From NCBI GenBank assembly GCA_016745035.1, contig JADGDE010000003.1:124001-188000 (forward strand): a stretch of DNA of 64,000 nt, written 5' to 3'. The position numbers and the translations under genes are program-made. Below, one piece after another: positions 15,867 to 25,620 of this stretch (position 1 is its first letter; the number at the start of each line of letters is the position of its first letter). The notes beneath the pieces are model-generated. The model worked only from the letters and a program-made list of their open reading frames with translations. It did no database searches and had not been told where the DNA came from. Source of the stretch: Thiotrichales bacterium (GTDB lineage Bacteria > Pseudomonadota > Gammaproteobacteria > Beggiatoales > Beggiatoaceae).

Positions 15867-18551
15867 TCATTCAACCCTAAAAGATAACGGGTCAGCATTA
15901 TAGATTAAAGTGCCATCTTGTAATTGATAGCCAAGGAAAAAGAGATATGTCGCTTGAAGTGGCACTGCGCCAACATATATGGGTATCTCGATTGTTTCAG
16001 GTAGCTTATCTATATGTTGATCATAAACGAAAGGTGTATTTCCTCCCCACAAGACCCAATCTAAACCATTTTGTCGCAACCAGCGCATTTGTCCACCATT
16101 TGGATCAATAATTACCCCTAATAAAACTAAGTTAGCTGCTTGATCCACATGATTTGAATCAGGCGTTACGGAGATACTTAAGTTCAGCATATCTTGTATT
16201 GTTACCGTAGTACCAAGCGATAGTACTCGACCGTTAGCAGTGATGTTATTGGAGAAAATTGTTTTAGGTAAGATACCGTTATCACTGGAATTTAGGACTT
16301 GGGCATTACCAACGAAGATGTCTAAGCTGACAGCTGGGCTAATACCATCTGAAATGTTGATAACGCCATCCCAAGCATTATTTGCCATCATGTGAATCAC
16401 GCTGTTTTCACTGTCGTAGTAAAGATTAATATTTTCCTTAAATCCCCCCTCAAATTGAAGCGTATCTTGTGCGCCACTAACCGATATTTCAGCACTTTCA
16501 CCTTTGAATAATTGTAGTTGCTCGTGAGACAATTGTAAGTTTGTCGTGATAGCATCAACATCTTCAGGAATTAGTTCTGGCTCAGGAGTCTGATCTGGTT
16601 CTGCGCCAGGGATTATAGTGACATTGCGTAGCTTATTACTACTCAAACCATCAGCGGTCGTCTTATTAATAAAAGTCATGCCGCTATCGGTAGAAATTGA
16701 TAAACCGTCAATAGTTGCCGCATATATCTTGCTACCGTTAACCGTGACGGCGTACATTCTATTGCTGCCCAAGCCATCTGCCTTGGTCTTATGACTAAAA
16801 TTTACCCCCCCATCAGTGGAAATAGATAAGCCGCCAATACTAGAGAAGATGGCATATACGGTGTCACCATTGACCGCTACATCGCTTACAGTAGAGAGTT
16901 TCAAATCACCGGCAGCAGTCTTATTGCTAAATGTTGCACCCCCATCGGTGGAAATCGACAAACCACGGTTGGTCGCCGCATACACTGTATTACCATTGAC
17001 CCCGACACTGGTGACAAAATTATCTCCCAAGCCATCAGCCGTGGTCTTATTGCTAAAATTCATCCCCCCATTGGTGGAAATAGATAAGCCGCCCTTAGTC
17101 GCTGCGTACACGGTATTGCCATTGACCACAACCTGAGCAATCTGATTATCCCCCAAACCGTCTTCAGTGGTTTTATTGCTGAAACTCTCGCCAGCATCAG
17201 TGGAAATAGATAAGCCGCCAGCAGTGGCGACATACACTGTGCCATCATTGACTGTGACACCGAGTATATAGTCATCTCCCAAACCATTGACCGTGGTTTT
17301 GTTACTGAAACTCTCGCCCTTATTGGTAGACACGGATAAGCCACTGCGGGTTCCTACATAGGTCATGTCACCATTGACTGCAACACCTCCGCGCACTTCA
17401 TTATCTCCCAAGCCATCAGTGACACTTTTGTTGATAAAGCTCTTGCCGCCATCTTCGGAAATGGATAAACCATCAAAAGAGGCAACATAAACCGTATCAT
17501 ACATAGATTTTGGCTCGGCAATAGGTTCAGGATCTGGCTCAAAGACAAGTATGGTGACATCGCGTACAAAGTAATACCCTAAGCCATCTGCTTCGGTCTT
17601 ATTGCTAAAGCTTGCGCCACTGTCAGTGGAAACCGATAAACCATTAGCAGTGGCGACGTACACGTTGCTGTTGTTAAACACAACACCGTTGACAAAATTA
17701 TCTCCTAAGCCATCAGCCGTGGTTTTATTAATAAAAGTTGTGCCGCCATCAGTGGATATTGATAAGCCGTTTAGGGTTGCTGCATATACAATATTCCCAT
17801 TAACCGCAACATCACCGACCGTATTATCCCCCAAGCCATCGGCAGTGGTTTTATTAGTGAAAGTATTTCCCTTGTCAGTGGATATTGATAAACCGTCAAG
17901 TGTTGCTGCATATACAATGCTGTCATTGATTTCAATATCGATTACTTGGTTATTTCCTAAGCCATCAGCAGTGGTTTTATTACTGAAGCTCGTGCCACCA
18001 TCGCTGGAAATCGATAAACCGCCACCGGTCGCCGCATACACAGTCTCACCCTGAACCGTGACAGCAAACACCTCATTATCTCCCAAACCATCAGCCGTGG
18101 TTTTATTGTTAAACACCGCTCCGCCATCAGTGGAAATCGATAAGCCTCCCTGAGTTGCGGCGTACACGGTGTTGTCGTTATTGGCAACACCCCATACAAA
18201 ATTGTTTCCTAAGCCATCAACTGTGGTCTTATTGCTGAAACTTAGCCCCCCATCGATAGAAACCGATAAGCCCTCATAGGTTGCTGCATACACAGTGTCG
18301 CCATGAACTGAAACACCCGTTATTCGGTTATCCCCTAGCCCCTCGGTAATCGTCTTGTTGCTAAAAGTCATCCCATCATTATTCGAAATTGATAAACCGT
18401 TACTCGTTGCCGCATAAATCGTATTTGCAGCGTGGGCAACATTAAAACTGAAAATAAGTCCTATCAAACTTCCATATAATAAGCAGAATACTCGGCTGAG
18501 ATGTTGATAATGTTGTGTGGTTGGAGGACACCGCTTCAAAATTATGCTCAT
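15867..18551 (-). CDS. Secreted protein with two seven-bladed Asp-box (BNR-like) propellers
   Basis: An 894-residue protein with an N-terminal hydrophobic segment (about residues 20-42), probably an export signal. It then has 14 repeats of about 42 residues built on YAAT-x-x-GLSIS-x-D-x-G-x-x-F-x-NKT and ADGLGDN. S-x-D-x-G-x-x-F is an Asp-box. The repeats fall into two groups of seven, each followed by a Pro/Glu linker (EPDPEPIAEPKS and GAEPDQTPEPELIPED), so two seven-bladed propellers are likely. The last 250 residues hold a domain whose end (LDWVLWGGN ... LFFLGYQLQDG ... FRV) resembles the C-terminus of the DUF2202 protein at 29413. It is not a known enzyme; a surface or periplasmic binding role is inferred. 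Confidence 0.75.
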   Translation of the reverse strand: MSIILKRCPPTTQHYQHLSRVFCLLYGSLIGLIFSFNVAHAANTIYAATSNGLSISNNDGMTFSNKTITEGLGDNRITGVSVHGDTVYAATYEGLSVSIDGGLSFSNKTTVDGLGNNFVWGVANNDNTVYAATQGGLSISTDGGAVFNNKTTADGLGDNEVFAVTVQGETVYAATGGGLSISSDGGTSFSNKTTADGLGNNQVIDIEINDSIVYAATLDGLSISTDKGNTFTNKTTADGLGDNTVGDVAVNGNIVYAATLNGLSISTDGGTTFINKTTADGLGDNFVNGVVFNNSNVYVATANGLSVSTDSGASFSNKTEADGLGYYFVRDVTILVFEPDPEPIAEPKSMYDTVYVASFDGLSISEDGGKSFINKSVTDGLGDNEVRGGVAVNGDMTYVGTRSGLSVSTNKGESFSNKTTVNGLGDDYILGVTVNDGTVYVATAGGLSISTDAGESFSNKTTEDGLGDNQIAQVVVNGNTVYAATKGGLSISTNGGMNFSNKTTADGLGDNFVTSVGVNGNTVYAATNRGLSISTDGGATFSNKTAAGDLKLSTVSDVAVNGDTVYAIFSSIGGLSISTDGGVNFSHKTKADGLGSNRMYAVTVNGSKIYAATIDGLSISTDSGMTFINKTTADGLSSNKLRNVTIIPGAEPDQTPEPELIPEDVDAITTNLQLSHEQLQLFKGESAEISVSGAQDTLQFEGGFKENINLYYDSENSVIHMMANNAWDGVINISDGISPAVSLDIFVGNAQVLNSSDNGILPKTIFSNNITANGRVLSLGTTVTIQDMLNLSISVTPDSNHVDQAANLVLLGVIIDPNGGQMRWLRQNGLDWVLWGGNTPFVYDQHIDKLPETIEIPIYVGAVPLQATYLFFLGYQLQDGTLIYNADPLSFRVE

Positions 18552-18567
18552 TTTTAATCTTCCTCTC

Positions 18568-20259
18568 TCAATGTAAGTGATGGGTTAAATCGACTACCCG
18601 TGTCAGTTCATCTAAACTGGTAATGCCTTCGCGTACCCGGCGTATGCCATCATCAGCTAGGGCAAAAAAACCATTATCTTGGGCTTTGTGGCGCAATTCA
18701 TGGATATTGCAACGCGCAGCAATCATCCCGCGCAGGATATCATCAATGCGTAAAATTTCTAATAGCGCTAAACGACCCTTATAACCTTGATAACACCGAT
18801 CGCAGCCTTGGGCGCTGTAAAGTTGTAAGGATTCATCGGTATCCAGTTTAAGTAAATGTCTTTCTAATTGGGTCGGGCTATAGGCTTGTTTGCAATGTGG
18901 GCACAGTTTACGCAGCAGACGTTGTCCGACAATCCCAATAATATTATCAGCCAGAATATCGGGCAATACGCCAATGTCCAATAATCGGGTAATGGCGCTG
19001 ATGGCAGAATTGGTGTGCAAAGTTGAGTACACTTGGTGTCCGGTCATCGCTGCTCTAAACGCCATTTCAGCGGTATCCTCGTCACGAATTTCACCGATGA
19101 GCAAAATATCGGGATCTTGACGTAACAGCGCCCGAATCCCGGTGCTAAAATCCAGTTTGACGCTCTCGTTGACTGCCGTTTGCCGTAGCATCATTTGCTG
19201 GTATTCGACCGGATCTTCTAGGGTCATAATGTTGACGCTTTCTTGATTGAGATGATTGAGCAAAGAATATAGCGTCGTGGTTTTGCCGCTGCCTGTGGGA
19301 CCGGTGAGTAAAATAATTCCCTCAGGGCGTGCCATCATCAGTTGCAATAATTGCAGGCTATCGTCTGGCAAGCCCAATTGCTGCATGGTCAAAATGCCTT
19401 TTTCTCTGTCTAAAATCCGCAAGACAATGTTTTCACCGTGGATAGTGGGCAAACTCGATACCCGAAAATCCACCGCTTGTCCTGAAAATACCATCGAGAT
19501 ACGCCCATCTTGAGGAATGCGGGTTTCGGCAATATTCAGCCCGGCCATGACTTTGATGCGCACCACAATCGCTGACCAATAGTTTTTATGTAAACTGCGC
19601 ACTTGTTGCAACACGCCATCAATCCGATAACGAATGCGTAAAAAAGTCGCTTCTGGTTCAAAGTGAATATCTGAGGCACCACGTTTGACGGCATCAGCAA
19701 GCAAGGCATTTACTAGCCGTACCAGAGGCTGGCTGTATTCTTGCTGGCTAGCTGCCATTTGCGCGTCAATTTCGCCCGTTTCTAATTCGTGCAAAATTCC
19801 GTCGATAGATAAATCAAAACCATAAGCGGTGTCCAAGGCTTGCATAATATCGCGCTCACCTGCGAGCAAAGGGGTGATTTTGATTTGATCCCCCAAGCTG
19901 GCATTGAGTTTATCGATAGCAATCACATCAAAGACGTTGCTCATCGCCACTTTTAATTCTTGTTTTTGTGTATTAAAGCTAATGGGCAATAAATGTTGAG
20001 CGCGGGCTAGGGTTTGCGGGACTTTGGCAAGTGCTTCCGGGTCGGCAACGAGGTGAGCTAGGTCAATGCTTTCTTGCTGTTCAGTATTACTGATAAAGTC
20101 TCGCAGCACTTTTTCTGAAATAAACCCTAAAGTCACTAAAATGCTGCCGAGTTTATTATCAGTTCTTTTTTGTTCGGTAAGGGCTATACGTAATTGATCA
20201 GCGCTGATAATACCCGCTTCACAGAGAGCATCACCTAAACGGGCTTTATTATCGCTCAT
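18568..20259 (-). CDS. mshE: Type IV pilus / type II secretion ATPase, MshE-like
   Basis: A 563-residue GspE/PilB-family hexameric ATPase. The N-terminal domain starts RLGDALCEAGIISADQL, the MshEN motif that binds cyclic di-GMP. Walker A is GPTGSGKTTTLYSLL (about residues 320-334), with Asp and His boxes around LIGEIRDEDTAEMA and STLHTNSA. A four-Cys zinc motif, CPHC ... CDRC, follows at about 460-490. It powers pilin assembly or pseudopilus extension. Its ATG overlaps the stop of the preceding TPR gene (ATGA). Other pilus genes are not in the window, so the exact machine is uncertain. The mshE name is by similarity. Confidence 0.85.
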   Translation of the reverse strand: MSDNKARLGDALCEAGIISADQLRIALTEQKRTDNKLGSILVTLGFISEKVLRDFISNTEQQESIDLAHLVADPEALAKVPQTLARAQHLLPISFNTQKQELKVAMSNVFDVIAIDKLNASLGDQIKITPLLAGERDIMQALDTAYGFDLSIDGILHELETGEIDAQMAASQQEYSQPLVRLVNALLADAVKRGASDIHFEPEATFLRIRYRIDGVLQQVRSLHKNYWSAIVVRIKVMAGLNIAETRIPQDGRISMVFSGQAVDFRVSSLPTIHGENIVLRILDREKGILTMQQLGLPDDSLQLLQLMMARPEGIILLTGPTGSGKTTTLYSLLNHLNQESVNIMTLEDPVEYQQMMLRQTAVNESVKLDFSTGIRALLRQDPDILLIGEIRDEDTAEMAFRAAMTGHQVYSTLHTNSAISAITRLLDIGVLPDILADNIIGIVGQRLLRKLCPHCKQAYSPTQLERHLLKLDTDESLQLYSAQGCDRCYQGYKGRLALLEILRIDDILRGMIAARCNIHELRHKAQDNGFFALADDGIRRVREGITSLDELTRVVDLTHHLH

Positions 20260-22037
20260 GGGCTTTGGTGTTTTAATAATTGAATCCGGTTTTCAACCGT
20301 CGCGAGGGAAAAGCTGACTTCTTGACCATCAACGGCAAGACCTCTAGCGATTTTATAGTAGCGTAAGGCGGCATCACTTTGATCGAGTTTTTCTAAGCTG
20401 ACGGCTAAATCAAAGGCATAGTTGGGGTTCTGGTCGGCATAACGATAAGCTTCAAAATAGGCATCTTTGGCCATGTCCCAGTGTTGGCGCTGCATATATA
20501 AATGCCCAAGCAAGGCATGAAGGTTCGAGGAGGTGGTGTTATATTTAATTTTTTTCTTAATCTTCACCACTTGTTGTTGCCATTGTTTTTCTGAGTCACT
20601 TTGATCGCTGAGCATAATCAGCCCGACTTCAGCATACATATCTTCAGGATAGGTGTTGAGTAAGATTTGATAATATTGCTCAGCTTGCGACATTTTACCC
20701 AGACGAATGCTCACGGTGGCAATCCCTAGCAGGGCATCATAATTACCCGGATTTAACTCCAATACATCGCGGTAATAAAGTGCGGCGCTGGCATCGTCAC
20801 GATTAATATAGGCTTGATATGCCAGCTTAAGCAAACGGTTGGTTTTTTGCTGCAATAAGTCTTCTTCTGCACTATGTACTGTCACCTGCGGCACATTACT
20901 AGATAAAACATCGGCTTTATCTTCGTGCTGCTGTTGTACCTCAGACGTTAGCGGGGAGGTATCCGGTTCATCTTTTTTAAAACGGGCAATCACACGCGCT
21001 AATAAATTCGGCTCCTTAGTCTCTATCGCCGTTTCTGGGGTATTCACTGTGGTGAGCGTTTCTGTGGCAGTGTTTTTTTCTGTTTCGCTGCTGCTAGGAT
21101 TGGCGGCAGTTGTCACTGTGGGGATAGGTTCGACCTCGGGTTTTAATAAAGTTTCAGGTAAAGGCGGTACTGGGGTAATTTGTGTACTTTCGTCACTCAC
21201 AGGGGGCGGGACGATTGTTTCAATGCTCTCTTGCGCATTTTGTCTCCCACGTAAACGCATTTGTAACTCTTCAGTCGCGACTTGTGTTTGTGTCGTTATA
21301 CTAAAATGACTATTTTCTAAACGTTGTAATTCTATGTAAACATAATAACCCGCTAATAGGGAAATCAGTGATAAAACCAGCAAGGTGATATACAGGGGTA
21401 AATGATTGTTTTTTGTTTGTAATGGATTATGAACCAACAGCGGATTAATATCTTCGCGTTGGTTTTTGGCTTCAATAGCAGCCAGTGTATCTTCAATATC
21501 AGGTAAATTAGGCGCGGGAATAATACAGGTCTCAGACACAGGGACGGATGTGCTGGCTGAAGGCGCAGGTTTAGTGGCTTTATCCTTTATTGGGGGAGGG
21601 GGGGGGGCTGGCTCTGGCTCAGTTTCAAGTTGTAAGTCTAAAGGGGCTGGTTTTTCTTCGTTGTGTAATGGCTCTTTCAGGGCTAAAGCGGCATGTTTTG
21701 TTGTCGGCGTTTGTTCCTTTTCATCACTGACAATGGCTAAAATTTCATCAATTTCTGGTATTTTCGGCACAGGTGGGAAATCAATAGCACTTTTATCGGG
21801 TTTATCGTCGATATTAGGTAAATCGCTTAATTCTTCACTCCATTCATAAGATGGGCTATCGTGTGCGGTCGTGTTTGTTACATCGGGGGTAACAGGGGTG
21901 TCTTCTAAGGTTTGCGAATCATTATTTTTTTGATTAATGGCGTTTTCTGTTGCCGCAAGGGAACCTTCTTCTTCAGTAAGACTTGGGTCAGTTGTATTGT
22001 GTTCTGCCTTATTCAAGGCATCCATTAATAAACTCAT
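20256..22037 (-). CDS. TPR protein with one membrane helix, MshN-like
   Basis: A 593-residue bitopic protein. It starts MSLLMDALNKAE, a signature of GspA/MshN-type assembly proteins. Residues about 20-200 are acidic and Pro-rich, a membrane helix lies at about 213-233 (LYITLLVLSLISLLAGYYVY), and a Ser/Thr/Pro-rich periplasmic stretch follows. TPR repeats occupy about 400-590 (AYQAYINRDDASAALYYRDVL, LLGIATVSIRLGKMSQAEQYY and ALLGHLYMQRQHWD in pattern). It overlaps the mshE-like ATPase by four bases, so they are cotranslated and probably part of the same pilus or secretion apparatus. The family name is a context-based inference. Confidence 0.75.
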   Translation of the reverse strand: MSLLMDALNKAEHNTTDPSLTEEEGSLAATENAINQKNNDSQTLEDTPVTPDVTNTTAHDSPSYEWSEELSDLPNIDDKPDKSAIDFPPVPKIPEIDEILAIVSDEKEQTPTTKHAALALKEPLHNEEKPAPLDLQLETEPEPAPPPPPIKDKATKPAPSASTSVPVSETCIIPAPNLPDIEDTLAAIEAKNQREDINPLLVHNPLQTKNNHLPLYITLLVLSLISLLAGYYVYIELQRLENSHFSITTQTQVATEELQMRLRGRQNAQESIETIVPPPVSDESTQITPVPPLPETLLKPEVEPIPTVTTAANPSSSETEKNTATETLTTVNTPETAIETKEPNLLARVIARFKKDEPDTSPLTSEVQQQHEDKADVLSSNVPQVTVHSAEEDLLQQKTNRLLKLAYQAYINRDDASAALYYRDVLELNPGNYDALLGIATVSIRLGKMSQAEQYYQILLNTYPEDMYAEVGLIMLSDQSDSEKQWQQQVVKIKKKIKYNTTSSNLHALLGHLYMQRQHWDMAKDAYFEAYRYADQNPNYAFDLAVSLEKLDQSDAALRYYKIARGLAVDGQEVSFSLATVENRIQLLKHQSP

Positions 22038-22076
22038 GGCACTTAGAGCATGTGATTGACTTGGTTGAATTAAATA

Positions 22077-22208
22077 CTGATGTTACGCAAAGGCTTCTTT
22101 TTCTGCTTTAAGGGCAGAAAAAACCGCCATTGCTGCACGGCTAAGCTTCACTAGGCAGGTGGAAAATCACACTATTGTGATAAAAACCAGATTAGTGCGT
22201 AACATCAG
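22077..22208 (+). mobile_element. MITE-like element, intact, orientation A
   Basis: 132 bp with ends CTGATGTTACGCA and TGCGTAACATCAG, flanked by the exact 7-bp direct repeat TTAAATA. Internal palindromes are a TTTTTCTG...CAGAAAAA stem and a TCACACTATTGTGA stem. It has no coding capacity. Confidence 0.85.
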
Positions 22209-22214
22209 TTAAAT

Positions 22215-22238
22215 AGTGCTTCATTCAGACGAAGCACT
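22215..22238. terminator. Hairpin AGTGCTTC/GAAGCACT
   Basis: An eight-base perfect stem with an eight-base loop. It lies on the 3' side of cysC (minus strand), 155 bases past its stop, and is followed in that direction by ATTTAA. It could be a weak terminator. Confidence 0.35.
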
Positions 22239-22392
22239 AAAATTGCGGTTATTTTGCAGCTAAATGCTTAACTTTACCCCATCAATTTAATGGCTTTTCA
22301 AGCTTAAATTGAAATGATATTGGCATTGTATCGTTCATAAGCTGCAAGTTAAATTTAATTTTGCCTCGTCCCCAGCACTAAAATACGCTGTA

Positions 22393-23025
22393 TTAGTCTA
22401 CAGTTTGAGTTAAATCTAATTGGCAAATACCGCGTTGGTTTAAATACTTAGCAATGATTCGTACGGATTCTTCTAAACTTTGTTTATCGGTATCAATCAA
22501 AATATCGGGATTGTCGGGTTGTTCGTAAGGGGAAGAAATCCCAGTAAATTGCTTAATTTCACCGGCACGGGCTTTCTTGTATAAACCTTTAACATCACGT
22601 TTTTCACAAGTATTTAAACTGCAATCACAAAAAATTTCAATAAAATCGCGCTCACCAATCAATTGCCGGGCTTGGGCGCGATCCGCTTTTAGCGGCGAAA
22701 TGAAAGCGGTTAAGGTGATGTTGCCACTTTCAACAAATAATTTACCCAGCTCACCTAAGCGACGCATATTTTCACTGCGATCTTCGATGGAAAAGCCTAA
22801 ATCGGCACAGAGACCATGACGGACATTATCACCATCCAAGACAAAGGTACGGCATTGTTGTTGGTGTAAATATTCTTCTAAGGCGTGAGCCAGGGTTGAT
22901 TTGCCCGACCCAGATAAACCGGTAAACCAAAGCACGGCACTTTGATGATGATTTAAGCGCTCTCTACGAACGCGAGTGACAGTTGCATGATGCCAGACAG
23001 TATTGCTGCTATGCTTTTGGTTCAT
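22393..23025 (-). CDS. cysC: Adenylylsulfate (APS) kinase
   Basis: A 210-residue enzyme that phosphorylates APS to PAPS in assimilatory sulfate activation. The P-loop [11 protein letters not shown] lies at about residues 36-46, DGDNVRHGL at about 64-72, [10 protein letters not shown] at about 83-92, and [13 protein letters not shown] follows. Length and motifs are complete. It is divergent from gltX with a CTAAAG hairpin between them. No cysD/N neighbours are in the window; sulfonation or PAPS-dependent use elsewhere is likely. Confidence 0.93.
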   Translation of the reverse strand: MNQKHSSNTVWHHATVTRVRRERLNHHQSAVLWFTGLSGSGKSTLAHALEEYLHQQQCRTFVLDGDNVRHGLCADLGFSIEDRSENMRRLGELGKLFVESGNITLTAFISPLKADRAQARQLIGERDFIEIFCDCSLNTCEKRDVKGLYKKARAGEIKQFTGISSPYEQPDNPDILIDTDKQSLEESVRIIAKYLNQRGICQLDLTQTVD

Positions 23026-23033
23026 ATAATCCT

Positions 23034-23049
23034 ACGCGCTAAAGCGCGT
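23034..23049. repeat. CTAAAG-centred hairpin
   Basis: ACGCG-CTAAAG-CGCGT, a perfect short hairpin between divergent cysC and gltX. It is the third member of the family with a fixed centre and changing complementary arms. Confidence 0.6.
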
Positions 23050-23147
23050 CTCTCCCTAATTTATACTATTTTTTCTCGTGCCATTTAGGCTTGTTTATTT
23101 GTAATAAGCTTCTTACAATACGCCGATTATATTTGAATGATGTGACA

Positions 23148-24563
23148 ATGACAAAAATACGCACCCGATTTGCTCCCAGTCCTACTGGCTATTTACACAT
23201 AGGCGGCGTTCGCACCGCTTTATTTTCTTGGTTATACGCGCGCCATCATGGCGGTGAATTCATCTTAAGGATTGAAGACACCGACCGCGAGCGCTCAACC
23301 CAAGCCTCGGTCGATGCCATTTTACAAGGCATGGCTTGGCTGGGCTTGGATGCGGATGAAGGGCCTTTTTATCAGACCCAGCGCTTTGATCGTTACAAAG
23401 AAGTGATTCAACAATTGCTGGATCAAGGCGACGCTTATTATTGCCGTTGCTCCAAAGAGCGTTTAACGAACTTACGTGAAGAGCAAATGGCGGCAAAACA
23501 AAAACCCCGTTATGACGGTTGCTGTCGTGATGCGGGTCTCAAACCTGAGGCAGGCGATCAGTATGTGATTCGTTTTCGTAACCCTGATAGCGGTTCGGTG
23601 GTGATTGATGATCAAGTCAAGGGTAAAATTGAAATCAGCAATGGCGAATTAGATGATTTAATTATCGCCCGTGGTGATGGCACACCCACCTATAATTTAA
23701 CCGTGGTGGTTGATGACTGGGATATGGGCATTAATCACGTTATTCGCGGTGATGATCATATTAACAATACCCCAAGACAAATCAATATTCTCAAAGCCCT
23801 CGGCGCTGAGATTCCCGTTTACGCCCATGTACCGATGATTTTGGGTGCAGATGGGCAGCGCTTATCCAAACGCCACGGTGCGGTCAGTGTGTTGCAATAC
23901 CGGGATGCAGGCTATTTGCCCCATGCGCTGCTGAATTATTTATTGCGTTTAGGTTGGTCTCACGGCGATAAAGAGATTTTCTCTTTGGAGGAAATGATCG
24001 ATGAGTTTAGCTTAGCTGGCGCAAATAAAGCTGCCGCCACTTTTGACCCGGATAAACTCGATTGGCTCAACCAGCACTATATTAAGGCTACCACACCAGC
24101 GGAGTTATTGCCTGTGTTTGAAAGCCACTGCCAAGCACTCGGTATTGATTTAAGCCAAGGGCCAAGCCCCACCGAGGTCATTGCCTTACAGCAAGAAAGG
24201 GCAAAAAACCTCAAAGATTTAGCGGAAATCAGTCATTATTTTTATCAAGATTTTGATGGATTTGATGCCAATGCAGCCAAGAAAAACCTGCGCCCGGTGG
24301 CTTTGCCACCTTTTAAAGCCTTACATAGCGCTTTAGAAGCCTTGGATGATTGGAATGCCGAGGTGATTCACACAGCGATTGAAGCCGTATTAGCTGAGTT
24401 TGAATTAAAACTGGGTAAAATTGCCCAGCCTTTACGGGTGGCGGTCACGGGTGCTGGTGCATCACCCAGTATTGATGCCACCGTTGCCTTAATTGGCAAG
24501 GAACGCTGTTTGCATAGAATGCAGAAAGCGATTGATTTTATGCAGGCACGCGCTGAAGCCTAA
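23148..24563 (+). CDS. gltX: Glutamyl-tRNA synthetase
   Basis: A 471-residue class I aminoacyl-tRNA synthetase that charges tRNA-Glu. The HIGH-type motif is [20 protein letters not shown], near the N-terminus, and the KMSKS-type motif appears as [15 protein letters not shown] and [11 protein letters not shown] are further hallmarks. I start at the ATG preceding TKIRTRF because family members begin there; an upstream in-frame ATG at 23091 would add 19 unrelated residues. C-terminal anticodon-binding helices are present, so it is full length. Single-gene transcript, divergent from cysC. Confidence 0.95.
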   Translation: MTKIRTRFAPSPTGYLHIGGVRTALFSWLYARHHGGEFILRIEDTDRERSTQASVDAILQGMAWLGLDADEGPFYQTQRFDRYKEVIQQLLDQGDAYYCRCSKERLTNLREEQMAAKQKPRYDGCCRDAGLKPEAGDQYVIRFRNPDSGSVVIDDQVKGKIEISNGELDDLIIARGDGTPTYNLTVVVDDWDMGINHVIRGDDHINNTPRQINILKALGAEIPVYAHVPMILGADGQRLSKRHGAVSVLQYRDAGYLPHALLNYLLRLGWSHGDKEIFSLEEMIDEFSLAGANKAAATFDPDKLDWLNQHYIKATTPAELLPVFESHCQALGIDLSQGPSPTEVIALQQERAKNLKDLAEISHYFYQDFDGFDANAAKKNLRPVALPPFKALHSALEALDDWNAEVIHTAIEAVLAEFELKLGKIAQPLRVAVTGAGASPSIDATVALIGKERCLHRMQKAIDFMQARAEA

Positions 24564-24624
24564 TGCGTGCTTATCTGTGCGGTGCTATTGAAAAGCACCG
24601 TGTGGGTAATCATCAAATCAATAA

Positions 24625-24689
24625 CGGATGTGACGCACTGATTATTTTTTGCCTCAAAAAGCCAAAAAGAAGCCTTTGTGTAACATCAA
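24625..24689 (-). mobile_element. Short internally deleted MITE-like element
   Basis: A 65-bp copy with ends CGGATGTGACGCA and TTGTGTAACATCAA and the inner GCCAAAAAGAAGCC segment of the family. Flanks TCAATAA and GCAATAA match at six of seven bases, consistent with an old target duplication. It lies between gltX and the small gene at 24729. Confidence 0.6.
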
Positions 24690-24728
24690 GCAATAACGAG
24701 TTTTGTCAATCAGACGGGAGTAAAAGCG

Positions 24729-24953
24729 ATGGTAGGTTCAGTCAGTGCTTGGAAAAAAATTCCAGTCAAAGTCGATATAGCCGGGGGCACAATACTCAGA
24801 GGCTGCTTTGTGGTTGCTAGAGATGCGCGTCTATCGGATTTTCTTAATAACCCGAAAAAAACTTTTATTGTATTGGTGGATGATGATCAAAATACTCATA
24901 TCCTCAACAAACAGCACATTATCCAAGTCAGCGAAGTTAAATCCGTGGATTAG
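24729..24953 (+). CDS. Small conserved-looking protein of unknown function
   Basis: A 74-residue soluble protein. GGGAG sits eight bases upstream of the ATG. The sequence alternates short beta-type stretches (WKKIPVKVDIAGG, ILRGCFVVA, TFIVLVDDD and QHIIQVSEVK) around a charged turn, which suggests a small beta-barrel or Sm/SH3-like fold; that is inference from pattern only. It is followed by a strong hairpin and converges with the hemerythrin-like gene. I do not recognise a named family. Confidence 0.65.
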   Translation: MVGSVSAWKKIPVKVDIAGGTILRGCFVVARDARLSDFLNNPKKTFIVLVDDDQNTHILNKQHIIQVSEVKSVD

Positions 24954-24958
24954 TCGCA

Positions 24959-24990
24959 AGACAAGTTGAACTAGGATATTCAACTTGTCT
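24959..24990. terminator. Bidirectional terminator-like hairpin
   Basis: A perfect twelve-base stem AGACAAGTTGAA/TTCAACTTGTCT with an eight-base loop, six bases past the stop of the small plus-strand gene and 23 bases from the stop of the convergent hemerythrin-like gene. There is no strong T-run on either side. Confidence 0.65.
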
Positions 24991-25013
24991 TCAAGGTTCC
25001 AACTGTTTTGAGC

Positions 25014-25451
25014 TTAAGCTTCTTCAGCCAAAATGCGACGCAATAAAGGATAAATCTTTTCTTGCTCATCTTGGATGCGGTTCAAGACAATATCAAAAAA
25101 TTCATTAGTTTCGCTAATAAAACGCTCATGATCTTTGATTTTGAAACTTTGCTTTTTGGTACGGCACCATTCATTCATGTACTGCTTCAGAACTCGCTTA
25201 ATTTCTTTCGAGCCATTCATGAAATTGGTTGCCATATTCACCGTTTGTTGATCATCATCATTCAAAAGGTGCATATAAAATTGACGACCGCTGCTATCTA
25301 AATGTTGATTTACCTTACCAATGTAGTCAAAAAACAAACTACAAGTGATATCAGTATCACAAATTAAACGGTTTTCAATTAGATAAGACAAAACCCGTGA
25401 ATATTCTGCAATTTCGTGGTTTTCTTGGTTTAATGCCTCAAAATCAACCAT
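25014..25451 (-). CDS. Hemerythrin-like four-helix protein
   Basis: A 145-residue all-helical protein. Probable di-iron ligands follow the hemerythrin spacing: His13 in NQENHEIAEY, the His/Tyr cluster in KVNQHLDSSGRQFYMHLL (about 50-66), a middle KDHERF, and the C-terminal IQDEQEKIYPLL helix. The usual HxxxE and HxxxD patterns are only partly kept, so oxygen or NO sensing or iron binding is plausible rather than certain. It is monocistronic and convergent with the preceding small gene. Confidence 0.65.
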   Translation of the reverse strand: MVDFEALNQENHEIAEYSRVLSYLIENRLICDTDITCSLFFDYIGKVNQHLDSSGRQFYMHLLNDDDQQTVNMATNFMNGSKEIKRVLKQYMNEWCRTKKQSFKIKDHERFISETNEFFDIVLNRIQDEQEKIYPLLRRILAEEA

Positions 25452-25620
25452 GATATTTTCTCCTCTCTATATAATATTAGTGTTGACTAAATAAAGGCCC
25501 TATGGAAGTGTGTCGTCTTGCCTATGTTCGAGCCTAAAAATGACCATATGTGTAATTTTTGTTATATGCTCAGTGTTATCCTATTTTCCTTGATCTTTGT
25601 CAAGTTTTTTTCCACACAGG

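Larger units (their letters stand above)
22038..22392. other. Gene-free stretch with a MITE-like element and a hairpin
   Basis: It holds the 132-bp element at 22077-22208 and an eight-base-stem hairpin at 22215-22238. The remainder, about 22240-22392, is AT-rich and lies downstream of cysC and upstream of the MshN-like gene, so promoter sequences for the latter are expected, but I cannot point to a convincing one. Confidence 0.5.
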
